DNA of 64,000 nt from Maricaulaceae bacterium (GCA_026126205.1 JAHCJP010000002.1:372001-436000); one strand, 5' to 3'; positions 1 to 10,048 are shown, numbered from the stretch's first letter. Made by a program: numbers and translations. Notes: generated by a model not told the origin, from the sequence alone.

Positions 1-114
1 CGCGGCGTCCCGAAGCTCCTCACGCTGAATGATTTCAGCCAGCGCATGGCGGATCAGCTCCCCGGCGCGCAGCTGCCGCTGCGACGGGCCCTTCGGCGCA
101 TGGTGGCGGGACAT
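1..114 (-). CDS. rbfA: Ribosome-binding factor A, N-terminal part (runs off the window)
   Basis: RbfA binds the 30S subunit and helps mature the 5' end of 16S rRNA. Only the first 38 codons are inside the window. They read MSRHHAPKGPSQRQLRAGEL and then IRHALAEIIQREELRD, which matches the family N-terminus (R-Q-x-R-x-G-E-x-I-R-x-x-L-A-x-I). The start is the ATG at 114, preceded by a GGTGAA ribosome site. Position agrees with the usual infB-rbfA-truB order, although here one extra gene lies between infB and rbfA. Confidence 0.9.
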   Translation of the reverse strand, partial: MSRHHAPKGPSQRQLRAGELIRHALAEIIQREELRDAA

Positions 115-168
115 GGTGTTCACCCGGTCGGCGCGGGCGCGGCGGGATCGAACCGGCGCGGCCTGTCA

Positions 169-1419
169 TCACAAGGGGGCGGGGTCTAACGCGGCTTTTC
201 CATCATTGCAAGCCGCGCCCGCCAGCGCAGGCTCGGCTTCACCGGCGAGGCTGGCGAGCGGCAGGCCGCCGGGGGGCGCCGGCGCCGGCGCCTCGGGCCC
301 GAACAGGTCGCCGCTGAAGAAGCTGGCGCCGGCCTCGTGCAGTTGCTGCAGAGCGGCGAGGGTCGGCGCGCGGCTGACATAGGTCTGCGCGCCCAGGGAT
401 TCGGCGGCGGCGGCGAAACTGCGCGCCAGGTTCAGCCGTTGCGGGGAATAGCCGTCGCCCGCATCGGGCTTCGGCGCGGTGAAGCCGAAAACATCGATTC
501 CGCAGCCGTCGAAGCGCTCCAGTTCACGTGCGTCCAGCGCTGTGTGCGCCAGCAGGCTGGCGCAATAGGGGCGTACGCACCGGAACACTTCCTGCCGGCG
601 GCTGGAAGGCGCGCCTTGCGGCGTTCCGGAGATGCGCAGGGCCGCGTAGCGACGCATCGTTTCGGGCAGCATGCGCAGGAACGACAGATACTGAACCCGC
701 GCCGCCGGAGCGGCCAGGGTTTCATAACTCACCGGCAGGCTGATGGCGCATTTGCGTCCCCGGGCCATCAGGGCGTCGAAAGCCGCGGCGGCGGCTTCTG
801 CGGCGGCGCAATCCAGCTCCAGGAACGCTTCGGGGTCGTCATGGCCCATCAGGATATCGCGCCCGTAAAGCAGTTTGCCGGACAACACCGCGCGCGGCGT
901 GCAGAACCAGGCGCCGATGGCCTCGCGCCCGGCGTTCCAGACCGGGCGGTAGACAATGCTGATCTGTCCCGGGGTGATCTGGCTGAAGCCGGGCCCGTCA
1001 TTGGCCGCATGGCCATTGTGCGGCGGCTGGACCGTCAGCCCGGCCAGCGCGTCAAGATCGTCCACGCGGCGGGATTCGGAGCGGATCTGCAGACTGCGCA
1101 GGAATTCGTCGCCGAGATAGAAACCGTTGAGTTCGATGGAGATCGCGGCGGCGCGCGCCGCCGCCATCCCGGCGCGCCGGGGATGGAACACGATCAGGAA
1201 TCCGCCCTCGCAGCGCATCAGATAGTCATCAGGTTGCAACCGCTTGCGGATGAAATTCTCGCTGACCATCAGCACCCGGCGTCGCAGGCGCGGCCAGCTG
1301 CGCCCCGCGCCCTGGCGGATCAGGTTCAGGCCGATGATGTGACACAGCGCCGGCGCCGCCGGGCCCGCCTGCAGGATGCGGCGGCGCAGATCTTCCATCA
1401 GCTTCGCGTTCGCGACCAT
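169..1419 (-). CDS. Degenerate GGDEF-EAL-like protein, probably catalytically dead
   Basis: A protein of 416 residues with no clear named family. Residues about 30-95 resemble a worn GGDEF domain: the usual R-Y-G-G-D-E-F stretch is RCEGGFLIVF. The C-terminal half resembles an EAL domain (ISIVYRPVWN for the QPI strand, FSGDLFGPEA for the QGY-x-F-x-x-P end), but the EAL glutamate motif and the EGVE motif are absent. It is therefore unlikely to make or degrade cyclic-di-GMP; it could bind a nucleotide or a partner, which is inference. I chose the ATG at 1419 because AAAGGGG lies 8 bases upstream and because an upstream in-frame ATG (1461) falls inside the predicted -10 box. It sits between the infB terminator and rbfA and has its own promoter. 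Confidence 0.7.
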   Translation of the reverse strand: MVANAKLMEDLRRRILQAGPAAPALCHIIGLNLIRQGAGRSWPRLRRRVLMVSENFIRKRLQPDDYLMRCEGGFLIVFHPRRAGMAAARAAAISIELNGFYLGDEFLRSLQIRSESRRVDDLDALAGLTVQPPHNGHAANDGPGFSQITPGQISIVYRPVWNAGREAIGAWFCTPRAVLSGKLLYGRDILMGHDDPEAFLELDCAAAEAAAAAFDALMARGRKCAISLPVSYETLAAPAARVQYLSFLRMLPETMRRYAALRISGTPQGAPSSRRQEVFRCVRPYCASLLAHTALDARELERFDGCGIDVFGFTAPKPDAGDGYSPQRLNLARSFAAAAESLGAQTYVSRAPTLAALQQLHEAGASFFSGDLFGPEAPAPAPPGGLPLASLAGEAEPALAGAACNDGKAALDPAPL

Positions 1420-1459
1420 GTTCGGCCCCTTTCCGGACCGTTCATCCCGCAGCGTCGCC

Positions 1460-1489
1460 ATTATCCGTGTGCGCCGCGTCCGCGCTCAA
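1460..1489 (-). promoter_or_regulatory. Sigma-70-type promoter for the GGDEF-EAL-like gene and rbfA
   Basis: On the minus strand TTGAGC (1489-1484) and GATAAT (1465-1460) are 18 bases apart, a near-consensus -35/-10 pair. The start would fall near 1453, about 35 bases before the ATG at 1419. It lies downstream of the infB terminator, so rbfA is probably transcribed apart from infB here. Confidence 0.5.
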
Positions 1490-1540
1490 GGCGAGGCGGC
1501 GGACATGCTTTCCACCCGGTTAGGGGGCGGGGTGTGCATT

Positions 1541-1574
1541 AACAAAGGGGGTGGCGCCCTGCGGCGCCGCCCCC
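1541..1574 (-). terminator. Intrinsic terminator after infB
   Basis: On the minus strand GGGGGCGGCGCC (1574-1563), loop GCAG and GGCGCCACCCCC (1558-1547) form an 11-bp stem with one C/A mismatch, followed by TTTGTT. It starts 25 bases after the infB stop codon. Confidence 0.75.
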
Positions 1575-1599
1575 TGCAAACAGTCTGAATGCGTTCAGG

Positions 1600-4173
1600 T
1601 CAGAGCTTGCGCTCGATCTCCTCGACCGTGAAGCACTCGATGCGGTCGCCCTTCTGGATATCCTGGTAGTTCTCGAAGGCCATGCCGCACTCGGTGCCGG
1701 CGCGGACTTCCTCCACCTCGTCCTTGAAGCGTTTCAGGGTCGACAGCTTGCCTTCGTGGATCACCACGTCGTCGCGCAGCAGACGCACGCCGCAGCCGCG
1801 CCGGACCACGCCCTCGCTGACGCGGCAGCCGGCCACCTTGCCCACCCGGGTTATGCTGAACACCTCCAGGATGTCGGCGTAACCGATGAAGGTCTCGCGC
1901 TTCTCCGGCGCCAGCAGGCCTTCCAGCGTACCCTTCACATCATCAATGACGTCGTAAATCACCGAGTAGTAGCGGATCTCGACCTTCTCCTGTTCGGCTA
2001 GGTCGCGGGCCTGTTTGTTGGCGCGGACGTTGAAGGCGAACACCGGCGCGCCCGAGGCCTTGGCCAGCAGCACGTCGGATTCGTTCACCCCGCCCGGAGC
2101 CGCGTGAATGACACGGGCGCCCACCTCGTCATTGCCGATCTTCTCCAACGCCTGGGCGATGGCTTCGGCGGAGCCCTGCACGTCGGCCTTCACGACCACG
2201 GGCAGCTCCCTGGTTTCTTTCTGCTGCAGGCGCGCCATCATCTGTTCCAGCGAGGCGCCTGCGCCGCCGCCGGTGGACTTTTCGCGCTTCACGCGCTGGC
2301 GGTAGTCGGCCAGTTCGCGGGCGCGGGCCTCGTTTTCGACAACAGCGAACACCTCGCCGGGTTCCGGCGCGCCATCAAGGCCAAGAATTTCCGCCGGAAG
2401 GGCCGGACCCGCCTCCTTCAACTGCTGGCCGCGCTCGTCGATCAGGGCGCGCACCCGGCCCCAGCTGGCGCCGGCGACGACGATGTCGCCGCGCTTCAAC
2501 GTGCCGCGGCGAACCAGCACGGTCGCCACCGGGCCCCGGCCCTGCTCGACCTGGGATTCGATCACCACGCCATCGGCGGGACGGTCCGGGTTGGCTTTCA
2601 GTTCAAGCAACTCCGCCTGCAGCGTGATCGCCTCGGTCAATTCGTCGAGACCGGTTTTCTTCAGCGCCGACACCGGGATGGCCTGCACGTCGCCACCCAT
2701 GGATTCAACGACCACTTCGTGCTGCAGCAGTCCGGTCAGAACCTTGTTGGGGTCCGCCCCCGGCTTGTCGGTTTTGTTGACCGCCACGATCATCGGCACA
2801 CCGGCCTGCTTGGCGTGATTGATGGCCTCGACCGTCTGCGGCATGACGCCATCGTCGGCGGCCACCACCAGCACCACGATATCGGTGGCCTGGGCGCCGC
2901 GGGCGCGCATTGCCGAGAACGCCGCGTGACCGGGCGTATCCAGGAAGGTGATGCGGTCGCCGGATTTCAGCTGCACCTGATAGGCGCCGATATGCTGGGT
3001 GATGCCGCCGGCTTCGCCCGCCGCCACATCGGTGGCGCGCAGCGCGTCCAGCAGCGAGGTTTTGCCATGATCGACATGGCCCATGATCGTGACCACGGGC
3101 GGACGCGGCTTCTTGGTTTTCTCGGGATCGTCCTCGGCGATGAAGCCTTCCTCGACGTCGGCCGCGGAGATGCGCTTCACGCGGTGGCCGAAATCGGAGA
3201 CGATCAGCTCCGCCGTGTCGGCGTCGAGAACGTCGTTCACGCGCACCATCTGGCCCTGTTTCATCAGGTACTTGACCACGTCGGCGGCGCGTTCGGCCAT
3301 GCGCGCAGCCAGGTCCTGAATCGTGATCGCCTCGGGCACCACCACGTCGCGGGCGATTTTCTCGCGCTCTCCACCGTCATGCAGGCGGCGCATCTTTTCG
3401 CGTTCGCGGGCGCGGCGCATGGAGGCCAGGGACCGTTGCCTGTCCTCGTCGCCTTCGACGACGTTCTGTATGGTCAGCTTGCCGGACCGGCGGCGGTTTT
3501 CACCCTTCTGGCGGGATACGGCCGGCGCCTTGGCGCCGCCAGCGCCGCCCTTTTTCTTCACGCGGCCGCCGAGCCCTTCGAGGGTTGATTCAATTTCGTC
3601 CTCGTCGATGGCGGCGTCGCGATCCTTGTCCTTGTCCTTGTCTTTAAGCTTGCGCGAAGCCGCGGCGGCGTCCTCCGGCGCGGGCACGGCCAGGTCCACC
3701 TCCGGCTCCGGGGCCGGCTCCTGCGGACCGGCGCGAGAAGCGGCGGCGTCCGCCTCGGCCTTTTTGCGCGCCTCCAGGGCGCGCTGGTCCTCTTCGGCGC
3801 GGCGAGCGAGCTGGGCGGCCTCCACCTTCTTGCGTTCGTCGCGTTCGGCGGCTTCGGCGCGGGCGCGCTGGATGGCGCGCTGACGGGCGAGGAGTTCTTC
3901 CTCGGACAGACCCAGTTCGCGGGCGCGGGCGGCCAGCGGCGATTCTCCGGCCGTCTTGGCGCCGGCGCCGGGCGCAGCGGGGCGGGCGGGCGCAGACGGC
4001 GCGGCTTCTTTCGGGCCGGGACCGGCGACGCGCTTGCGCTTCTTCTCCACCACCACGGCCTTGGAGCGCCCGCGCGCGAAACTCTGCTGCACGGTGCCGG
4101 TTCCGCCACGCGACAGCGTTAGCGGGCGGCGCCCTCCCGGGCCGGTGGAATTGCGATCATCGGCGTCGCTCAT
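1600..4173 (-). CDS. infB: Translation initiation factor IF-2
   Basis: GTPase that brings fMet-tRNA to the 30S subunit and promotes subunit joining; cytoplasmic. At 857 residues it has the alphaproteobacterial length. Residues 1-275 are a charged, low-complexity N-terminal region, with an Ala/Glu/Arg-rich helical stretch and a KDKDKDKD run near 177-184. An IF2_N module follows at about 276-335. The GTPase domain shows GHVDHGKT (365-372), GGITQHIG (389-396), DTPGH (412-416) and NKTD (466-469). The remainder carries the domain II, III and IV regions. It is the last gene of rimP-nusA-ylxR-infB and is followed by a strong terminator. The call is firm. Confidence 0.98.
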   Translation of the reverse strand: MSDADDRNSTGPGGRRPLTLSRGGTGTVQQSFARGRSKAVVVEKKRKRVAGPGPKEAAPSAPARPAAPGAGAKTAGESPLAARARELGLSEEELLARQRAIQRARAEAAERDERKKVEAAQLARRAEEDQRALEARKKAEADAAASRAGPQEPAPEPEVDLAVPAPEDAAAASRKLKDKDKDKDRDAAIDEDEIESTLEGLGGRVKKKGGAGGAKAPAVSRQKGENRRRSGKLTIQNVVEGDEDRQRSLASMRRAREREKMRRLHDGGEREKIARDVVVPEAITIQDLAARMAERAADVVKYLMKQGQMVRVNDVLDADTAELIVSDFGHRVKRISAADVEEGFIAEDDPEKTKKPRPPVVTIMGHVDHGKTSLLDALRATDVAAGEAGGITQHIGAYQVQLKSGDRITFLDTPGHAAFSAMRARGAQATDIVVLVVAADDGVMPQTVEAINHAKQAGVPMIVAVNKTDKPGADPNKVLTGLLQHEVVVESMGGDVQAIPVSALKKTGLDELTEAITLQAELLELKANPDRPADGVVIESQVEQGRGPVATVLVRRGTLKRGDIVVAGASWGRVRALIDERGQQLKEAGPALPAEILGLDGAPEPGEVFAVVENEARARELADYRQRVKREKSTGGGAGASLEQMMARLQQKETRELPVVVKADVQGSAEAIAQALEKIGNDEVGARVIHAAPGGVNESDVLLAKASGAPVFAFNVRANKQARDLAEQEKVEIRYYSVIYDVIDDVKGTLEGLLAPEKRETFIGYADILEVFSITRVGKVAGCRVSEGVVRRGCGVRLLRDDVVIHEGKLSTLKRFKDEVEEVRAGTECGMAFENYQDIQKGDRIECFTVEEIERKL

Positions 4174-4283
4174 GCGAACCTTCCATGCGGCGTTGCATCA
4201 CTTCCGGGGGCGCAGCCGCCGCAGGCCGCGATCCCGTCTTCATCAAGTCCGCCCGGCTTGAAGGGCTGCTAACCTAGCCAGCT

Positions 4284-4919
4284 TCATTGCGGATTCAACC
4301 GTTCTTGCGTCTTCGGTCTTCCCGGATCGATATCCGTGAAACCCGAAAGCTTCTCCATCACCGTCGCAAAGGCGCGGGCCTGGGGCCCTTGCGCCAGTAC
4401 GGCGTGCATCACGTTCTCCCGCCCCAGCGCCGCACCCAGCGCTGTGGAGTCAAAACACCCGGCCACCGGAACCTCGCCCCAGGCGGCGCGGGCGAGGCGG
4501 TCCAGCTTGCCGCGTCCGTCGGCCGCGGCGTCCGACGCCTCGATCCGCCAGGCCGGCCGCGCCGCCTTCAGCGCCAGCCGGGCCGCGTCGAAACCGGCGG
4601 CGAGGCCGCCGGCGCGACGCGCCAGACCCAGAACCGACAGCGCCCGGGCCCGCAGCAGGGCTTCAATCCGGTCGGCCAGGTCGGTGGGAACCGCGACGGC
4701 CCGGCCCGCCGCCCGCGCGATCAAGCCCTTTTTGGCCGCCTTGTCCACCGCCGCGCGGTCAGCGCTGACCCATACCCCGCGGCCGGGCAGCTTCGCCGTA
4801 AGGTCGGGAATGACCCCGCCGTCCGGCGCCAGGGCGAGGCGGACAAGCGCCGTTTCCGGCTTCACCTCGCCGCTGGCGGCGCAGCGGCGCGCGCGCAACT
4901 TCGTGCTTGCGTCAGCCAG
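4284..4919 (-). CDS. ylxR: YlxR/DUF448 RNA-binding protein fused to an L7Ae-like domain
   Basis: A predicted nucleic-acid-binding protein of the nusA operon, about 211 residues. The N-terminal part shows the DUF448 pattern (RRCAASGE, then GRGVWVSADRAAVDKA, then KKGLIARAAG). From about residue 95 an L7Ae/L30e-like domain follows (LLRARALSVLGLARRAGGL), ending in a polar tail. This two-domain form is common in alphaproteobacteria. No ATG or GTG fits the N-terminus. GGGGAGGGG precedes a CTG at 4919, GGAGG being 6 bases away, and that codon overlaps the end of nusA. TTG at 4955 or 4898 are alternatives. Exact role is unknown; its place between nusA and infB points to transcription or ribosome biogenesis. 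Confidence 0.85.
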   Translation of the reverse strand: MADASTKLRARRCAASGEVKPETALVRLALAPDGGVIPDLTAKLPGRGVWVSADRAAVDKAAKKGLIARAAGRAVAVPTDLADRIEALLRARALSVLGLARRAGGLAAGFDAARLALKAARPAWRIEASDAAADGRGKLDRLARAAWGEVPVAGCFDSTALGAALGRENVMHAVLAQGPQARAFATVMEKLSGFTDIDPGRPKTQERLNPQ

Positions 4920-6612
4920 CGCGCCCCTCCCCGCCGTCTTCGAGATCAAGGCCAAGAGCTTCGGCCTCGGCCTCCAGAGCCTCCAGGTCCATGTCGGCGA
5001 ACTCGGCGGCGGCGGCTTCCTCGGCGGCGGCCAGTTCGGCGGCCGTCTTCGGCAGATCTTCAGGCGAGATCCAGCCAGCGGCGACGCGTGCGCGCATGAT
5101 CATCATTTCGGCGTCCTCGGCCGTGACGTCGAAACCGTCGAGAATGCCCGGCTCGCGCACGCGCTCGCCATTGCGGGTCTCGAACCAGCCGCGCAGGTCG
5201 TCCGGGGTAAGGCCGGCCAGATCCTCGATGGTCTTGACGCTGTTCTCGCCGAAACGGACGGCCATCGGCAGTTCGACGCCCTCGATCTCCAGCAGCGCGT
5301 CCTCGACGCCCAGCTCCTTGCGCTTGGCGTCCTGCTCCTCGGCGATCTTCTGCAGATAGTCGCGGGCGCGGGCCTGGATCTCCTCGGCGGTTTCGTCGCC
5401 AAAGCCCTCGATGGCGGCGATTTCGTCCGGTTCGACATAGGCCAGGTCTTCGACATCCTCGAAGCCTTCGGTGGCCAGCAGCTGCGCGATCACCTCGTCG
5501 ACGTCCAGCGCCTCCATGAACAGGGCGGTGCGCTCGGTGAACTCCTTCTGGCGGCGTTCGGATTCCTCAACCTCGGTCAGGATGTCGATCGACCAGCCGG
5601 TCAGCTGGCTGGCCAGGCGCACGTTCTGTCCGCGGCGGCCAATGGCCAGCGAAAGCTGTTCGTCGGGCACCACCACCTCGATGCGGCGGTCGTCCTCGTC
5701 CAGCACCACCTTGGCCACTTCCGCCGGCTGCAGAGCGTTGACGATGAAGGTGGCCGGGTCCGGCGACCAGGGGATGATGTCGATTTTCTCACCCGCCAGC
5801 TCGGACACCACCGCCTGCACGCGACTGCCGCGCATGCCGACACAGGCGCCCACCGGGTCGATGGAGCTGTCGTTGGAAATCACGGCGATCTTGGCGCGGC
5901 TGCCGGGGTCGCGGGCCACGGCCGGAATTTCGATGATGCCTTCGTAAACCTCCGGCACTTCCTGCGCGAACAGGGCGGCCATGAAGTCCGGGTGCGCGCG
6001 CGACAGGAAAATCTGCGGGCCGCGGGTTTCGCGGCGCACGTCATAGATATAGGCGCGCACGCGATCGCCGTTCTGCAGGTTTTCGCGCGGTATGCTGTCA
6101 TTGCGGCGGATAATGCCTTCGGCGCGGCCGAGATCGATGATGGCGTTGCCGTATTCGACGCGCTTGACCAGGCCGTTGACGATCTCGCCGATGCGGTCCT
6201 TGTACTCCTCGAACTGGCGATCGCGCTCGGCCTCGCGAACCTTCTGGGTGATGACCTGCTTGGCGGATTGCGAAGCGACGCGGCCGAATTCGATCGGCGG
6301 CAGGGGTTCGGAGAACACCGTGCCGATCTCGGCGGCGGGGTCGATCTTCTTCGCCTGCTCCAGGGTGAGCTCGCGGGAGTCGTTCTCCACCTCCTCGACC
6401 ACCGTCAGGCAGCGGGTCAGGGCCAGCTCGCCGGTCTTGGGGTCGATCTTCGCCCGGATGTCCTGTTCGGCGCCGTAGCGCGAGCGGGCGGCCTTCTCGA
6501 TCGCCTCCTCGATGGCCTCGATGACGATGGCCTCGTCGATGGATTTCTCCTGCGCCACCGCGCGCGCGATGGACAGCATCTCGGTTCTGTTTGCGCTGAC
6601 GCCTATGGTCAT
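4912..6612 (-). CDS. nusA: Transcription termination/antitermination factor NusA
   Basis: Binds RNA polymerase and nascent RNA and controls pausing, termination and antitermination. At 566 residues it has the N-terminal polymerase-binding domain (1-125), an S1 domain (about 135-200), KH domains ([16 protein letters not shown] and [16 protein letters not shown]) and two acidic helix-hairpin-helix repeats at the C-terminus (near [20 protein letters not shown]). The ATG start overlaps the rimP stop by 4 bases (ATGA), which suggests translational coupling. Confidence 0.98.
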   Translation of the reverse strand: MTIGVSANRTEMLSIARAVAQEKSIDEAIVIEAIEEAIEKAARSRYGAEQDIRAKIDPKTGELALTRCLTVVEEVENDSRELTLEQAKKIDPAAEIGTVFSEPLPPIEFGRVASQSAKQVITQKVREAERDRQFEEYKDRIGEIVNGLVKRVEYGNAIIDLGRAEGIIRRNDSIPRENLQNGDRVRAYIYDVRRETRGPQIFLSRAHPDFMAALFAQEVPEVYEGIIEIPAVARDPGSRAKIAVISNDSSIDPVGACVGMRGSRVQAVVSELAGEKIDIIPWSPDPATFIVNALQPAEVAKVVLDEDDRRIEVVVPDEQLSLAIGRRGQNVRLASQLTGWSIDILTEVEESERRQKEFTERTALFMEALDVDEVIAQLLATEGFEDVEDLAYVEPDEIAAIEGFGDETAEEIQARARDYLQKIAEEQDAKRKELGVEDALLEIEGVELPMAVRFGENSVKTIEDLAGLTPDDLRGWFETRNGERVREPGILDGFDVTAEDAEMMIMRARVAAGWISPEDLPKTAAELAAAEEAAAAEFADMDLEALEAEAEALGLDLEDGGEGRAG

Positions 6613-7121
6613 GCCGTTCCCTCACCGCCTTTAAGGCTGGCTTTCATCAGCTCGTCCGTCAGGACCAGCCTGGCTTCCGCGATCCACGAAAACGGGATGA
6701 GCGCGGCCTCATCCTCGCCTTTCAACTCAATGACGACATTGTCGCCGTCCACCCCGGCCAGGACGCCTGAGAAACGCTTACGCCCCTCGACCAGCCGGTC
6801 CAGCTCCAGCTTCGCCTCGAAGCCTGTCCAGCGGGCGAAATGCGCTAGCTCGGTCAGCGGCCGGTCGACGCCGGGCGACGACACCTCGAGCGCGTATTCG
6901 CCCTCGATCGGGTCAGTCTCGTCCAGCGCCGCCGACAGGGCGCGGGACAGTTCGGCGCAATCCTCGACCGTCATCGACCCGTCGGCGCGCTCGGCCATCA
7001 CCTGCAGGGTGGGACGCTTGCCGCCCATAACCCGCACGCGCACGATGGCGAACCCCATCGCTTCCGCAACGGGTTCGGCCAGCGCCAGCAGGCGGTCGTC
7101 AAGCGCAGTCCGGGTCTTCAG
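6609..7121 (-). CDS. rimP: Ribosome maturation factor RimP
   Basis: Needed for 30S subunit maturation, before assembly of the S12-binding region. The body is typical: LALAEPVAEAMGFAIVRVRV, VEDCAELSRALSAALDE, YALEVSSPGVDRPL and a C-terminal SH3-like part. The start is unusual. The family N-terminus begins at KTRTALDDRLL, which would follow the CTG at 7121; GGAAGGG lies 7 bases upstream of that codon. The nearest canonical alternative is a TTG at 7181, but that would put a terminator-like hairpin inside the coding region. First gene of the rimP-nusA-ylxR-infB operon. Confidence 0.93.
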   Translation of the reverse strand: MKTRTALDDRLLALAEPVAEAMGFAIVRVRVMGGKRPTLQVMAERADGSMTVEDCAELSRALSAALDETDPIEGEYALEVSSPGVDRPLTELAHFARWTGFEAKLELDRLVEGRKRFSGVLAGVDGDNVVIELKGEDEAALIPFSWIAEARLVLTDELMKASLKGGEGTA

Positions 7122-7137
7122 GGGGCGGCCCTTCCGG

Positions 7138-7170
7138 TTAACAAAAACGGCGGCCCCGCCGGAGCCGCCG
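7138..7170 (-). terminator. Hairpin with U-tract in the rimP leader (attenuator or trmB terminator)
   Basis: On the minus strand CGGCGGC (7170-7164), a 9-base loop and GCCGCCG (7154-7148) form a perfect 7-bp GC stem, followed at once by TTTTTGTTAACC. It lies about 30 bases after the predicted start of the rimP promoter and just before the rimP ribosome site. It can end trmB transcripts and also attenuate the nusA operon. Confidence 0.65.
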
Positions 7171-7209
7171 ATTAGCGTCAATCCGACGCTTATCGAACTT
7201 GTTGCGCGC

Positions 7210-7238
7210 TATATACGCCTGGCGGGCCGCCGATGCAA
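7210..7238 (-). promoter_or_regulatory. Sigma-70-type promoter for rimP-nusA-ylxR-infB
   Basis: Minus strand: TTGCAT (7238-7233) and TATATA (7215-7210) separated by exactly 17 bases. It starts 8 bases past the trmB stop codon. The predicted start is near 7203. Confidence 0.6.
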
Positions 7239-7246
7239 TGGCCGCG

Positions 7247-7921
7247 TCACACCCGGCGAAAATCCAGAAACACCGGCGCGCAGTCGCCCAGGCGCTTGCG
7301 TTCGTAACGCGTCGTGACGTGACCGGCGGGCGGATTGCGCCAGTCGTCCGCCGTCTGCGCCGCCCAGCGAAAATCGGCGCGGCCGTTCAGGGCGATCATC
7401 ACATGGTCTGCATAGGCCTTCACGTCGGTGGCGATGCGCAGCAGCCCGCCGGGTTTCAGCGCGCGGGCCAGCGCGTCCAGCGTCTCAGGCTGCACGAAGC
7501 GGCGTTTGGCGTGGCGCGTCTTCGGCCAGGGGTCGGGAAACAGCAGATAGACAGTGTCGAGCGAGGCCGGCGCCAGCCGGGCCAGCAGGTCGCGGGCGTC
7601 GCCATGATGCAGGCGCACATTGCTCAGGCCGGCGTCCTCGACATGGCCCAGCGCCGACGCCACGCCGTTCAGGAACGGTTCGGCGCCGATGAAGCCGAGA
7701 CCGGGGCGGGCCTGCGCCTGCGCCGCCAGGTGCTCGCCGCCGCCGAAGCCGATCTCCAGAACATATCCGTCCTTGCCGGGGACCAGCGCCGCCGGGTCCA
7801 GCGCCCCTTCGGCGGGAACCGCCAGTTGCGGAAGCCGTGTATCGACCAGCGCCTGCTTGCGCGCCGACAGCGGCCGCCCCTTGGTGCGGCCATAGGTGCG
7901 CAACGCCGCCGGGGCGTTCAC
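7247..7921 (-). CDS. trmB: tRNA (guanine-N7-)-methyltransferase
   Basis: Makes m7G46 in the tRNA variable loop using S-adenosylmethionine. 224 residues. The SAM site is [16 protein letters not shown] and the signature [14 protein letters not shown] is the TrmB motif; TRYERKRL is the usual C-terminal element. The start is GTG at 7921, overlapping the stop of the upstream gene as GTGA. It is downstream of metK, which makes its cofactor. Confidence 0.96.
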   Translation of the reverse strand: MNAPAALRTYGRTKGRPLSARKQALVDTRLPQLAVPAEGALDPAALVPGKDGYVLEIGFGGGEHLAAQAQARPGLGFIGAEPFLNGVASALGHVEDAGLSNVRLHHGDARDLLARLAPASLDTVYLLFPDPWPKTRHAKRRFVQPETLDALARALKPGGLLRIATDVKAYADHVMIALNGRADFRWAAQTADDWRNPPAGHVTTRYERKRLGDCAPVFLDFRRV

Positions 7922-8868
7922 GGCGCGCCGTCCGGGGTGTCCGGATAGGCGGTTTCGATGATTTCCGCAGGATCGGCCGGCCAGTCCAGCTGCGCCGGGC
8001 CGGTCTTGCGCGCCAGCACGCCGCTGGCCTCGAAGCCGACGGAGCCTTCGGCGGTTGGTTTGTCCCTCCGCCACAGCCAGGGGATGATGAATTGTTCGCG
8101 CTCCTCGAACGCCTCCACAATCTCGAACCCGGTTCCGGCGTTGAAAAAGCCGGGCCAGGAATCCTTCGAAAACCGCAGGAAATCCCACGGCTGGTCATGC
8201 AGGCCGAGGGTCTGGTGCGTGGTGACGAACACAAGGCCGCCGGGTTTGAGCACCCGGTTCATTTCCACCGCCACTTTCCACGGCATCAGAAGATGCTCGA
8301 AGACGCTGCGCGAATGGATGAAGTCGAAGCTTTCGGCGGGCAGCAGGTTTGACAGGTGGTGCGCATCGCCGACCACGTCCACACCCTCGCCGGCGATCAC
8401 GTCCAGAACGGTGACGGCGGCGCCTGTAAACTCACGCCTGTCGCCAAGCCGGCTGCGATCGCGGCCGCCCATTTCCAGCAGCCGCCCGCCCGGACGGCCA
8501 TTCACGGCGTCGCGGAACCGGTCGAAGACACGGCCGGCGGCATAACGGCCTTCCCGATCGGCGATCAGGTCCGGCAGGCTTATGGTCAGCGTGCGTCCGG
8601 CGCGGGTTTCGAACACCACCGCGGCGTCTTCCGGAAAGGCGTCGTCCGCCATCAGGGCCTCGATCCGGAATCCCTTGCCGGGACCGAGATCGGGTAAAAC
8701 CCCGCCATGGTCGAAGCCGGTTTCCGCGCTCTCGGCCAGCATGTCCGCGCCTTGCAGCGACACGCGGGCCAGCGCGTCGGTTTCATGGTGAAACCAGCCG
8801 GCGACGCGCAAATAACGGTGCAGCTTCGCGGCCGTGTCGATGACGAACAGATAACCGTCGATCTCCAC
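7918..8868 (-). CDS. Class I SAM-dependent methyltransferase, specificity unknown
   Basis: 316 residues. The N-terminal third (about 1-110) matches nothing I recognise. The central part is a Methyltransf_11-type fold: [18 protein letters not shown] for motif I, then [32 protein letters not shown] and [20 protein letters not shown]. These resemble methyltransferases acting on lipids, sugars or small molecules; the substrate cannot be told. It lies 13 bases after metK and overlaps trmB by 4 bases, so it appears to be part of a SAM-synthesis and SAM-use operon. In the usual order metK is followed directly by trmB, so this looks like an extra gene. Confidence 0.8.
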   Translation of the reverse strand: MEIDGYLFVIDTAAKLHRYLRVAGWFHHETDALARVSLQGADMLAESAETGFDHGGVLPDLGPGKGFRIEALMADDAFPEDAAVVFETRAGRTLTISLPDLIADREGRYAAGRVFDRFRDAVNGRPGGRLLEMGGRDRSRLGDRREFTGAAVTVLDVIAGEGVDVVGDAHHLSNLLPAESFDFIHSRSVFEHLLMPWKVAVEMNRVLKPGGLVFVTTHQTLGLHDQPWDFLRFSKDSWPGFFNAGTGFEIVEAFEEREQFIIPWLWRRDKPTAEGSVGFEASGVLARKTGPAQLDWPADPAEIIETAYPDTPDGAP

Positions 8869-8881
8869 GTCTCCGCCTCCG

Positions 8882-10048
8882 TCAGGCGAGCCGCTTCAGT
8901 TCGTCAACGAGATCGGTCCTCTCCCAGGAGAAACCGCCGTCGGCGTCCGGCGCGCGGCCGAAATGGCCGTAGGCGGCGGTGCGCGCGTAGATCGGCCGGT
9001 TCAGGCCCTGCCGCTCGCGGATGCCGCGGGGGCTGAGGTCGGCGGTCTGCATCAGCGCCTCCTCCAGTTTCGCCTCGTCGATCTGTCCGGTCCCGTGCAG
9101 ATCGACATACAGCGACAACGGTTTAGCGACGCCGATGGCGTAGGAGACCTGGATGGTGCAGCGCTTCGCCAGACCGGCGGCGACGACGTTCTTGGCCAGC
9201 CAGCGGCAGGCGTAGGCGGCGGAGCGGTCAACCTTGGTCGGGTCCTTGCCCGAAAAGGCGCCGCCGCCATGCGGCGCAGCGCCGCCATAGGTGTCGACGA
9301 TGATCTTGCGCCCGGTCAGGCCGGCGTCCCCGTCCGGCCCGCCGATGACGAAATTGCCGGTCGGGTTGACGTAGAACTCCTCTTCCGGCGGGAACCAGCC
9401 CTCGGGCAGCACCGAGGCGACGAACGGACGCACCAGTTCGCGGATGTCGGCGGGGCTGTAGCCCTCCTTGTGCTGGGTGGAGACGACCACCGACGTTGCG
9501 GCGACCGGCCGGCCGTTCTCGTAACGCAGGGTGACCTGCGACTTGGCGTCGGGTTCGAACTCGGGACGCGCGCCTGAATGGCGGGCCTCGGCCATGCGTT
9601 TCAGAATCTGGTGCGCGTACAGGATCGGCGCCGGCATCAATTCCGGCGTCTCGTCGCAGGCGTAGCCGAACATGATGCCCTGGTCGCCGGCGCCCTCGTC
9701 CTTGTTGCCGGCGGCGTCCACGCCCATGGCGATATCGACCGACTGTTCATGCAGGTAATTGCTGAACGCGGCGGTTTTCCAGTGAAAGCCGTCCTGCTCG
9801 TAGCCGATGTCCCTGACCGCGGCGCGAACGGCGGCCTCGATCTCGTCAGCGCTCACCGGCATGGCGCAACGGGTTTCTCCGGCCAGCACGATCCGGTTGG
9901 TGGTGGTCAGCGTTTCGCAGGCCACGCGCGCCACGGGATCGCGCGACAGGAACAGGTCGACGACCGTATCGGAAATACGGTCGCAGACCTTGTCAGGATG
10001 GCCTTCTGAAACGCTTTCGGACGTGAAGATATAGGAAGAACGGCTCAC
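8882..10048 (-). CDS. metK: S-adenosylmethionine synthase
   Basis: Makes SAM from methionine and ATP. 388 residues; the signatures [32 protein letters not shown] and [16 protein letters not shown] (phosphate and metal binding) are all intact. The GTG at 10048 is the better start: it gives [12 protein letters not shown], the common family beginning, with GGAG 6 bases upstream. An in-frame ATG at 10060 overlaps that ribosome site and lies in the operator palindrome. The leader is only about 29 bases, too short for a SAM riboswitch. Confidence 0.97.
   Translation of the reverse strand: MSRSSYIFTSESVSEGHPDKVCDRISDTVVDLFLSRDPVARVACETLTTTNRIVLAGETRCAMPVSADEIEAAVRAAVRDIGYEQDGFHWKTAAFSNYLHEQSVDIAMGVDAAGNKDEGAGDQGIMFGYACDETPELMPAPILYAHQILKRMAEARHSGARPEFEPDAKSQVTLRYENGRPVAATSVVVSTQHKEGYSPADIRELVRPFVASVLPEGWFPPEEEFYVNPTGNFVIGGPDGDAGLTGRKIIVDTYGGAAPHGGGAFSGKDPTKVDRSAAYACRWLAKNVVAAGLAKRCTIQVSYAIGVAKPLSLYVDLHGTGQIDEAKLEEALMQTADLSPRGIRERQGLNRPIYARTAAYGHFGRAPDADGGFSWERTDLVDELKRLA

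Noticed and set aside
3620..3650. GTCCTT-type short tandem repeat
   Set aside because: It encodes the KDKDKDKD run in the flexible N-terminus of IF-2; ordinary coding low complexity.
4336..7317. 993-codon open frame on the plus strand across ylxR-nusA-rimP
   Set aside because: Antisense to three well-conserved genes; low-complexity Arg/Ala/Asp composition from high-GC codon use; no domain recognised.
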